Shown here: positions 1 through 5,154 of the stretch, in pieces | How positions within the stretch are numbered: the stretch's first letter is position 1 | How the letters are laid out: the number at the start of each line of letters is the position of its first letter | Assembly (NCBI GenBank): GCA_031258915.1 | Contig: JAIRMD010000027.1 | Location: 1 to 8,492, forward strand | From: Prevotellaceae bacterium | GTDB taxonomy: Bacteria > Bacteroidota > Bacteroidia > Bacteroidales > UBA932 | Direction of reading: 5' to 3' | Length of the DNA: 8,492 nt | The notes under the pieces: model-generated | Database searches by the model: none | Told to the model about the DNA's origin: nothing | Seen by the model: only the letters and a program-made list of their open reading frames with translations | Program-made: the position numbers and the translations under genes

Positions 1-38
1 ATTTGGCAGCCTTCCTTTTTTTGTTTATTTAGTTGGCA

Positions 39-46
39 CAAAGGTA
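39..46 (-). promoter_or_regulatory. Leftward -7 promoter box, Bacteroidota type
   Basis: The minus strand reads TACCTTTG here, an exact match to the Bacteroidota -7 consensus TAnnTTTG and identical to the boxes before the methyltransferase and mfd genes. Transcription would start near position 30 and leave the window to the left through an A-rich leader, so a gene probably begins just outside. No good TTG -33 box sits at the usual 19-21 nt; the nearest minus-strand TTG is 24 nt away (71-73). The call rests on the -7 box alone. Confidence 0.45.
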
Positions 47-241
47 TTCATTATTTTTGGTAGCTGCACGCAAGCCTCGTTAAAAAACACTAACTACACA
101 GTAAATCCACTGTGGCATATATTTTTATGGATACCGTGAAGCGGCTGGAAAGCTGCCCGCAGGCTAAGGGTATTCAGAGCGGTCTGTTTTTTTCTGCCGA
201 TTTTTGCCTCCAAAAACACGCATAACGTGCTTATATACACT

Positions 242-271
242 CCTACCAACATTCCGTCCCTAACGGGACGG
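242..271 (+). repeat. Hairpin element copy 1
   Basis: The head CCTACCAACATT is followed by stem CCGTCCC (254-260), loop TAAC and stem GGGACGG (265-271). Positions 243-270 are identical to 299-326 of copy 2, giving a 28-nt direct repeat at 56-nt spacing. Confidence 0.8.
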
Positions 272-295
272 GGGGGAGACGGTAAGGTTATCGCA

Positions 296-326
296 TTTCT
301 ACCAACATTCCGTCCCTAACGGGACG
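296..326 (+). repeat. Hairpin element copy 2
   Basis: The head TTTCTACCAACATT is followed by stem CGTCCC (311-316), loop TAAC and stem GGGACG (321-326). It forms a 31-nt inverted repeat with copy 3 (347-377) that has one mismatch and a 20-nt spacer, in a tail-to-tail arrangement. Confidence 0.85.
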
Positions 327-345
327 ATTTTTCCACCGCCATACC

Positions 346-377
346 CCGTCCCGTTGGGGACGGAATGTTGGTAGAAA
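346..377 (-). repeat. Hairpin element copy 3
   Basis: This copy is inverted. The stem CCGTCCC-GTTG-GGGACGG spans 346-363, and the head GGAATGTTGGTAGAAA runs to 377, the complement of the head in copies 1 and 2. It differs from copy 2 only in the loop. Confidence 0.85.
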
Positions 378-399
378 CGGGGTTCCACCACCGCCATAC

Positions 400-430
400 C
401 CCACCGTTAGGGACGGAATGTTGGTAGAAA
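400..430 (-). repeat. Hairpin element copy 4, degenerate stem
   Basis: The inner half and head (GTTAGGGACGGAATGTTGG, then TAGAAA to 430) match copy 3, but the outer stem arm reads CCCACC instead of CGTCCC, so only two base pairs flank the loop. Together with the upstream ACCGCCATACCCC, present at both 335-347 and 390-402, it looks like an imperfect tandem duplication of copy 3 with a period of about 53 bp. Confidence 0.7.
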
Positions 431-451
431 CGGAAGATTTTTGCAAGGAAA

Positions 452-487
452 ATTTCATCAGCTCTGAACACCCTACCCTGCGGGACT
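452..487 (+). repeat. Possible degenerate hairpin element
   Basis: TTTCATCAGCTCTGAACA leads into a short CCC-TGC-GGG stem (476-484) followed by AC. It shares the TTTC head and the CCCT-CGGGA core with its neighbours, but the stem is only three pairs, so chance resemblance is possible. Confidence 0.35.
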
Positions 488-510
488 TGGCATCAGCATT
501 GAAGATGCGT

Positions 511-549
511 CCCCGTTCCCCGTAGGGGAACAACGTCAACAGAAAAACG
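511..549 (-). repeat. Hairpin element copy 5
   Basis: This inverted copy has stem GTTCCCC-GTA-GGGGAAC (515-531). On the minus strand its head reads CGTTTTTCTGTTGACGTT, like the CGTTTCTACCAACATT head of copies 1-4. It pairs head-to-head with copy 6: 511-539 against 557-585 match at 28 of 29 positions. Confidence 0.75.
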
Positions 550-550
550 C

Positions 551-585
551 CTGACATTGATGTTGTTCCCCTACGGGGAACGGGG
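551..585 (+). repeat. Hairpin element copy 6
   Basis: The head CTGACATTGATGTT is followed by stem GTTCCCC (565-571), loop TAC and stem GGGGAAC (575-581). It is the inverted partner of copy 5. Its head departs most from the family because TTTCTAC is missing. Confidence 0.75.
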
Positions 586-602
586 GATGCCGGTGGCCGA
601 CA

Positions 603-636
603 TTTTTCTACTGATATGCTTCCCTTACGGGGAAGC
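603..636 (+). repeat. Hairpin element copy 7
   Basis: The head TTTTTCTACTGATAT is followed by stem GCTTCCC (618-624), loop TTACG and stem GGGAAGC (630-636). The head is clearly the family TTTCTAC, but the stem carries a third sequence version with full pairing. Confidence 0.75.
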
Positions 637-880
637 GCCACTACTGCGCAAAACCTGCCCGTGTGCAGTATAAATTAATGAAAACAAATCATTGTCATTT
701 AGCCGGACAGTAGCGAAAAAAAATGCGTAAAGATAGATGAGAAAACGATAGATGTTTTTCAGGGAGGAGAGAAAATTTTGCTGCTAAATTACATTAAAAC
801 GCCCTGCTCTCAAAAAGTTTTTTCATGCATGACCTTGGAAGCGGGAAGATTTTCATGTATTTTTACCGGATAGATTTACC

Positions 881-913
881 GGCCAGATTTGAAGTTGAAC
901 TTCAAATCTGGCC
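881..913. promoter_or_regulatory. Perfect 33-nt palindrome upstream of ATPase gene
   Basis: The arm GGCCAGATTTGAAGTT (881-896) is exactly complementary to AACTTCAAATCTGGCC (898-913) around a single G, giving 16-bp arms. It ends 17 nt before the GTG start of the ATPase pseudogene. There is no T-run after it on either strand, so it does not look like an intrinsic terminator. An operator for a dimeric regulator, a hairpin in the mRNA leader, or an element end are possible; the sequence does not decide. Confidence 0.6.
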
Positions 914-930
914 ACATTTGATGTAAAATT

Positions 931-2085
931 GTGATAGAAAGGTTAATACATACAGAAGTTGAGCGCATGTTGCGCCACTATTCGGTGGTTGTGCTGACCG
1001 GGCCAAGGCAATCGGGCAAAACCACGCTCTGCAAAAACAAATTTCCCGGCTACGCCTACTTTAACATGGAGGATCTTAGCCTGCGCGAGCAGGTAGCCGC
1101 TGCACCCAAAGGATTTTTGGAGCAGTACGCACCCGGCGGTATCATCATCGACGAGGTGCAGCAGTACCCCGAGCTGCTCTCGTTCGTGCAGGTTGTGGCG
1201 GATAGCCACCCCAGCTACCGCTTTATTCTCACCGGCAGCAGCAACTTTGCGCTGCTGCAAAAGGTAACGCAGTCGCTTGCCGGGCGCGCGGCGCTGCTTA
1301 CGCTGCTGCCGCTGTCGCTCGCCGAGCTGAAAGGCTACCTCCACGCCGACACCGATACGCTGCTGCTCAACGGCGGCTACCCTGCCGTGTGGGGCCGGCA
1401 GATGCCAGCCCACGATGTGTACCGCAGCTACTACAGCACCTACGTTGAGCGCGACGTAAGGCAGCTGCTCAACATCAAAGATATTAGCAGCTTCAAGACC
1501 TTTATCCGCCTGTGCGCAGGGCGCATCGGCAGCGAGCTCAGCGCCTCCGCGCTATCCTGCGAAGTGGGCGTCTCATCGCATACCATTACGCACTGGCTAA
1601 GCATATTAGAGGCATCCTACCTGCTCTTTCGCCTGCCGCCCTTCTACCGCAACATAGGTAAACGGCTGGTGAAAGCGCCCAAAATTTACTTCTTCGATAC
1701 AGGGCTTGCGTGCTTCCTGCTGGGGATAGAAAATGAGCGGCAGCTGGCCACGCACCCGCTGCGCGGCGCTATATTCGAGAACCTGATAACCCTTGAGCTT
1801 ATGAAAAGCCGCTTCAACGCGGGCAGGGAGCCAAACATCTACTTTTACCGCGACAAGTCGCAGCGCGAGGTGGACATTGTGTAGGAGGCAGGCGGGCAGT
1901 ATCGCGCCTACGAAGTCAAATCGGCAAGGGTGTTTCACAAAGATTTTCTCAGCAACCTCACCTACCTCAAGGCGCTGCTGGGCAGCGCGCTTACCTCAAC
2001 CCAGGTGGTCTACGACGGCGAAACGAGCATCGATACGCCCGAAAACGGAATGCTAAACTTTAGAAATTTGAAATTTGAAAGCTGA
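931..2085 (+). pseudogene. AAA-type ATPase with DUF4143 domain, nonsense-interrupted
   Basis: This belongs to the ATPase family with an N-terminal AAA domain and a C-terminal DUF4143 region, common in multiple copies in Bacteroidota; its physiological role is poorly known. Visible motifs are Walker A GPRQSGKTT (residues 24-32), Walker B IIIDEVQ (71-77) and a sensor-1-like LTGSSN (100-105). A winged-helix-like stretch follows at about 195-235, and the C-terminal part has a PD-(D/E)XK-like signature. TAG at 1882-1884 (codon 318) interrupts the frame, which then continues without a shift for 66 more codons to TGA at 2083-2085. The downstream part still reads as family sequence (QYRAYEVKSARVFHKDF). 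The stop separates D315 of the REVDIV motif from E328-V329-K330. The GTG start at 931 follows an in-frame TGA (919-921), so the 5' end is bounded. No clear promoter is visible. A truncated 317-residue ATPase could still be made, but full function is unlikely. A sequencing error at one base is the main alternative. Confidence 0.85.
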
Positions 2086-2107
2086 CCGCTGAGGATTACC
2101 GTTGGGG

Positions 2108-2141
2108 TTTTTATCGGCGTCCATTGGTTTTTAGATAAAAA
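2108..2141. promoter_or_regulatory. Inverted repeat across the -33 region
   Basis: TTTTTATC (2108-2115) and GATAAAAA (2134-2141) are perfect 8-bp complements separated by 18 nt. The -33 TTG of the methyltransferase promoter lies in the loop between them. This could be an operator, but the arms are AT-rich and short enough to occur by chance. Confidence 0.3.
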
Positions 2142-2153
2142 GCATTACCTTTG
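2124..2153 (+). promoter_or_regulatory. Promoter for the methyltransferase gene
   Basis: TTG (2124-2126), a 19-nt spacer and TACCTTTG (2146-2153) match the Bacteroidota -33/-7 promoter pattern in both boxes and in spacing. Transcription would start near 2160, leaving about 40 nt before the ATG at 2201. This is the best-formed promoter in the window. Confidence 0.75.
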
Positions 2154-2200
2154 CAGCTGCTTGTGGTCGCTACTTTACTTCACTAAAAAAATTGCAGCGG

Positions 2201-2920
2201 ATGCGAAATAAAACGCTCGCCATCAAAATAGGTAACTACTTATATAGCAGACATTTTTGCCTGTATAAGGTTCTTTATGCCGCCATGAAGAGCTGGCAGG
2301 ATGCCCCTGAAATTAAGCTCTTGAAAGCTTCCGTATCGCCCGGCGACGTGGCGTTGGACATAGGCGCCAACATAGGCTTCTTTTCGCGCGTGCTGAGCCG
2401 GCGCGTTGGCCGCACAGGGCGCGTTTACGCCTTTGAGCCGGAGGAGGTAAACTTTGCCCACCTGCAGCAGGCCGTAAAGCCGCTGGGCAACGTAACCGTC
2501 AAGCAGGCTGCCGTGGGCAGCGCTCCCGGCAGCATCACCGTTTTTAAGTCGCCAATGCTCAACGTTGACCACCGAACCTACCCCGTTGACAGCTACACCT
2601 CCAAGAGCGAGGTGGAGTGCGTATCCATAGACACCTTTTTGCCACCAGACGCCGCGGTAAGCTTCATCAAAATGGACATACAAGGCTTTGAGTACGCGGC
2701 GCTGCAAGGCATGAAAAGCACGCTGGCGAGGCGCCGCGGCAAGCTCCAAATGCTGATGGAGCTCTGGCCGGCAGGGCTTAAAAAAGCCGGCTCGTCGGCT
2801 TCGGAGGTGGTCGGCTTCCTGGAGGAGTGCGGCTACTGCGTTTACCTTCTGGAGGGTAAAAAGATGTCCCTGCTGTCCACGCAAGCTGCTGATGCTCATA
2901 AAAATACCCCCCCCAATTAG
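2201..2920 (+). CDS. FkbM-family SAM-dependent methyltransferase
   Basis: The 239-residue product is a predicted class I SAM-dependent O-methyltransferase of the FkbM family, which typically methylates hydroxyls of sugars or polyketides. The SAM-binding motif I is DIGANIGFF (53-61). The acidic end of the second strand is VYAFEP (75-80, E79), followed by a basic ValQAAVG-type segment at about 100-106. The family-typical FIKMDIQGFEYAALQGM lies at about 155-171, with D159 and E164. No signal peptide or membrane segment is seen, so it should be cytoplasmic. ATG at 2201 is preferred over TTG at 2192, nine bases upstream, because ATG is the stronger start and gives a normal N-terminus. The promoter at 2124-2153 drives it. 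The next gene encodes a GT-C glycosyltransferase, so a role in modifying a surface glycan is plausible but inferred; the acceptor is unknown. The last codons contain a run of eight C. Confidence 0.85.
   Translation: MRNKTLAIKIGNYLYSRHFCLYKVLYAAMKSWQDAPEIKLLKASVSPGDVALDIGANIGFFSRVLSRRVGRTGRVYAFEPEEVNFAHLQQAVKPLGNVTVKQAAVGSAPGSITVFKSPMLNVDHRTYPVDSYTSKSEVECVSIDTFLPPDAAVSFIKMDIQGFEYAALQGMKSTLARRRGKLQMLMELWPAGLKKAGSSASEVVGFLEECGYCVYLLEGKKMSLLSTQAADAHKNTPPN
2907..2914 (+). repeat. C8 homopolymer at 3' end of methyltransferase gene
   Basis: Eight consecutive C encode the Thr-Pro-Pro near the C-terminus (THR codon ACC, then CCC CCC). Loss of one C would end the protein two codons later. Gain of one C would carry the frame to TGA at 3115-3117, overlapping the start of the next gene. 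Effects on enzyme activity would probably be small because the tract lies behind the catalytic fold. Confidence 0.8.
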
Positions 2921-2972
2921 CTAAAATTAACCCTGCTGTATATAATGATTTAAGCGAAAACATATACTTCAA

Positions 2973-2980
2973 TATATTTG
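2973..2980 (+). promoter_or_regulatory. -7 promoter box before the glycosyltransferase gene
   Basis: TATATTTG fits TAnnTTTG. Transcription would start near 2987, only about 12 nt before the ATG at 2999. No clear TTG lies 19-21 nt upstream, so the -33 box is weak. The box overlaps the alternative TTG start at 2978 and argues against it. Confidence 0.5.
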
Positions 2981-2998
2981 CAAAACACATTGATAATC

Positions 2999-5047
2999 AT
3001 GAAAAAGCAGACAGCCAAGCAGCAAAAAAAGCCAAGGCCGCAAAGCCAGCCGCGCCGCAAAGACCAGCCGCGCTTCAAAGAAAGAAGGAAAGGAAGCAAG
3101 ATTGCAGAAAAGGTTGACTTTCTGGACAAGCTGGAGAAGCACTTAGCCAAGCGCCGGCTGCTCTACCTGCTGCTATGCCTTGCCGCTGCGCTCGCATTTT
3201 CTCTCCTGTGCTTCAACGTCCGCATTTCGGAAGCCTTCGATGATGCGCTGTACATAGAGGCGGGCTACCGGTGGGCCGCCGGTTTTTTCAGCTACTACTA
3301 CACCGCCACAGCGCCGCTGTACTGCATGTTTTTGGCGCTGCCCATCGCCATTTTTGGGCTTAACCTAATCATGCTGAAGTCATTTTCGGTGCTCTTTTTT
3401 GTGCTGGGCCTACTTTTTCTCTACTTGGCGTTCAAGGGTAAAGTCCGCTACGCTACCCTTTTCCCTGCGCTCTTCCTTACGGCGCTCAATACGCTCTTCA
3501 TCAGCATGGCGAGCCTAACCTACACCGAACCCTTTGTGCTGATGCTTTCGGGGCTGTTCTTTATGGTGTGGTTCAAGCTGGACGACGCCACAGGCGGCGG
3601 AGCGAACCTGAGAAAGAACTGGCGGCTCTTCTTGCTGCTGGGGCTTATGGCTTTCCTGCTCTATCTCTCCAGAAATGTGGCAGCCATAATCTTTGTGGTC
3701 GTCTTTGCCTACTTCCTGCTCTACAAAAAATACCTGACGGCGGTGTGCGCTCTGGCCTCATCGCTGCTTTTCATGCTGCTGCACCAAAAAGTAGCAATGC
3801 CGCTTTGCTGGGGACACCTCAACTTGGGGGGACGGTTTGCATCTCAAGGCAGGATGATGCTCCAAAAAGATGCCTACAATCCGGGGATGGGGCAGGAGGA
3901 TTTTGCCGGAATGGTTACCCGCTTTTTTGAGAACGCAAAAATATACGCCTCGCAGCTCTTCGAGCTTGTCGGCCTCAAGTCGGACGCAAGCCCCAAGAGC
4001 TACCTCTTCTTTGCCGCGCTGCTCCTGCTGGCTGGGCTTGGCGTTGGCTACGCCGCTGCCAAAAGGCAAAGGCACGTTATGGCAGCCGCCCTGTACGTCG
4101 TAATGTTCCTTGCCGCAACGTTCATCTCGCTGCATACTTTCTGGTCGCAGTCGAGGCTAATCATGATTTACATTCCCCTCATCGCTGTGGTGGTGCTCTA
4201 CGGGCTGGCTGCGCTGCTAAAGCACAAGCGCGTCAGGTGGCTGCAGTGGAGCTACCCTGCGGGTGTCCTTCTCCTGCTTGCCGTAAACCTGAACAGCGCG
4301 GTAGAAGCAGCGAAAAAGAATTGGCCGGTGCTGAGGAAGAACTTGGCCGGCAACAAGTACTACGGGTTCACCCCCGATTGGGTCAACTACTTCAAGATGA
4401 GCGAATGGGCGGCAGAAAATTTGGACAAGGACAAGGTTATTGCCTGCCGCAAGGCGCCCATGTCGTTCGTTTACACGCAAGGCAGATCGTTTCGCGGCAT
4501 TAGCGGCGTGCCCACCGTGGAGGTCGACTCGGCGCTGCGCACCTCGAACTACAGGCATGGCTTCATCGGGGTGCCGTCAGCCGGCATGTTTCAGCATACC
4601 TTCCAAGCCCTGCAGCCATACATGGTGGCAGTACTCCTGTGCGACAAAGCCTCGCCCTACTTTGCGTATGACGTCGGCGAACCTGCGTATAGCCTGTACG
4701 CTAACGATATGAAGCGAAGCGGCACCACTTTTTATACGTCGCCGGAGGAATTGTCAAGCGCCATTAAGCAGCTGGGCGGCGTTAGCTTTGGCGCATACCC
4801 CGATTCGCTGCTCAAGTCGCTAAAAGACAGCAATACGAGCTACGTCATAAACGCCAGCTTGCGCGCCAACTCCGCGCAAAAAACGGATAACACCATATCG
4901 ACCATAACCAGGTATATGGGCTACGTTGAGCAAAAATATCCGGGCACTTTTCGTAAAATTCACCAAATTGGCGGCGACGACAGCGAACCCGCCATGATTT
5001 ACGAGGTACACTACCCTGAGAGCTTTGAGGGTAACGCTACGCCGTAG
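2999..5047 (+). CDS. GT-C membrane glycosyltransferase (GT39/PMT/ArnT-like)
   Basis: The 682-residue product is a predicted polytopic inner-membrane glycosyltransferase of the GT-C fold, which moves a sugar from a polyprenyl-phosphate donor to a protein, lipid or glycan on the outer face. Residues 1-53 form a very basic tail (21 Lys/Arg). About 12 hydrophobic segments follow, the first at 54-72, others near 106-121, 128-145, 152-168 and 178-192, and the last near 419-433. The first outer loop has EAFDDALYIEAGYRW, with D81/D82 and Y85 in the place of the catalytic acidic motif of the PMT/ArnT group. LTYTEP (173-178) is the second typical motif of these families. FWSQSRLIMIYIP precedes the eleventh segment. 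Residues from about 440 to 682 form a hydrophilic C-terminal domain, presumably periplasmic, containing EWAAENLDKDKVIACRK. ATG at 2999 is chosen over TTG at 2978, which lies in the promoter box. The donor and acceptor are unknown. Confidence 0.8.
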   Translation: MKKQTAKQQKKPRPQSQPRRKDQPRFKERRKGSKIAEKVDFLDKLEKHLAKRRLLYLLLCLAAALAFSLLCFNVRISEAFDDALYIEAGYRWAAGFFSYYYTATAPLYCMFLALPIAIFGLNLIMLKSFSVLFFVLGLLFLYLAFKGKVRYATLFPALFLTALNTLFISMASLTYTEPFVLMLSGLFFMVWFKLDDATGGGANLRKNWRLFLLLGLMAFLLYLSRNVAAIIFVVVFAYFLLYKKYLTAVCALASSLLFMLLHQKVAMPLCWGHLNLGGRFASQGRMMLQKDAYNPGMGQEDFAGMVTRFFENAKIYASQLFELVGLKSDASPKSYLFFAALLLLAGLGVGYAAAKRQRHVMAAALYVVMFLAATFISLHTFWSQSRLIMIYIPLIAVVVLYGLAALLKHKRVRWLQWSYPAGVLLLLAVNLNSAVEAAKKNWPVLRKNLAGNKYYGFTPDWVNYFKMSEWAAENLDKDKVIACRKAPMSFVYTQGRSFRGISGVPTVEVDSALRTSNYRHGFIGVPSAGMFQHTFQALQPYMVAVLLCDKASPYFAYDVGEPAYSLYANDMKRSGTTFYTSPEELSSAIKQLGGVSFGAYPDSLLKSLKDSNTSYVINASLRANSAQKTDNTISTITRYMGYVEQKYPGTFRKIHQIGGDDSEPAMIYEVHYPESFEGNATP

Positions 5048-5105
5048 GCTAAGCAATTTTCTGCACTTTCCGCAAAAAAAGTATCCTAAGTACAAGCAAA
5101 AATGC

Positions 5106-5113
5106 TACCTTTG
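5106..5113 (+). promoter_or_regulatory. -7 promoter box before mfd
   Basis: TACCTTTG matches the Bacteroidota -7 box exactly and lies 41 nt before the mfd ATG. The start of transcription would be near 5120. The -33 region (about 5083-5087) has no TTG, so strength is uncertain. No intrinsic terminator is visible between the end of the glycosyltransferase gene (5047) and this box, so read-through is possible. Confidence 0.6.
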
Positions 5114-5154
5114 CACCCGCTGAGCCGCATAGCATCCTCAGCCGCTATAGCTAC

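Larger units (their letters stand above)
242..636. repeat. Cluster of related hairpin (REP-like) elements
   Basis: Six clear and two degenerate copies of a short element occur in both orientations. In its own 5'-3' sense each element has a head like TTTCTAC followed by about 6-10 nt, then a G/C-rich stem-loop whose centre resembles CCC-TAAC-GGG. Three stem versions exist (CGTCCC/GGGACG, GTTCCCC/GGGGAAC, GCTTCCC/GGGAAGC). The bases differ but pairing is kept, which argues that the hairpin itself is selected. Mixed orientation and inverted pairing resemble bacterial REP/BIME elements that are moved by RAYT transposases. No such transposase is in the window, so this classification is inference. 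Confidence 0.75.
1..930. other. Gene-free region with repeats and palindrome
   Basis: No reading frame here has convincing protein character on either strand. Positions 47-241 are AT-rich and hold only a small palindrome (CACG-CATAA-CGTG, 217-229). Positions 242-636 hold the hairpin repeat cluster. Positions 637-880 are AT-rich, with no recognisable promoter, RNA gene or coding sequence. Positions 881-913 are a perfect palindrome. The region lies between an apparent leftward transcription unit and the rightward ATPase pseudogene, so it is a divergent spacer rather than a shared 3' end. Confidence 0.75.

Noticed and set aside
127..225. Small plus-strand open frame of 32 codons starting with ATG
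   Set aside because: No promoter or recognisable protein feature supports it, and its length is expected by chance.
242..636. CRISPR array
   Set aside because: Repeats occur in both orientations, differ in sequence and have irregular spacing. Spacer-like segments are not unique units of even length, and no cas gene is present.
288..641. Minus-strand open frame of 117 codons across the repeat cluster
   Set aside because: It is composed almost entirely of the hairpin elements read in one frame. The product is repeat-derived (similar segments recur where repeats recur) and shows no domain.
778..873. Small TTG-started frame after a GGGAGGAGAG purine stretch
   Set aside because: The purine stretch looks like a ribosome site, but Bacteroidota rely little on such sites, and the 31-residue product has no recognisable character.
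881..913. Intrinsic terminator at the perfect palindrome
   Set aside because: Neither side is followed by a T-run, and no gene ends upstream on the plus strand.
1882..1884. TAG read as an amino acid by a modified code
   Set aside because: TAG is the normal stop of the methyltransferase (2918-2920) and glycosyltransferase (5045-5047) genes in the same window.
2192..2200. TTG at 2192 as start of the methyltransferase
   Set aside because: The ATG at 2201 is three codons downstream and a stronger start; the extra residues carry no family sequence.
2978..2998. TTG at 2978 as start of the glycosyltransferase
   Set aside because: It lies inside the TATATTTG promoter box and upstream of the expected transcript start.
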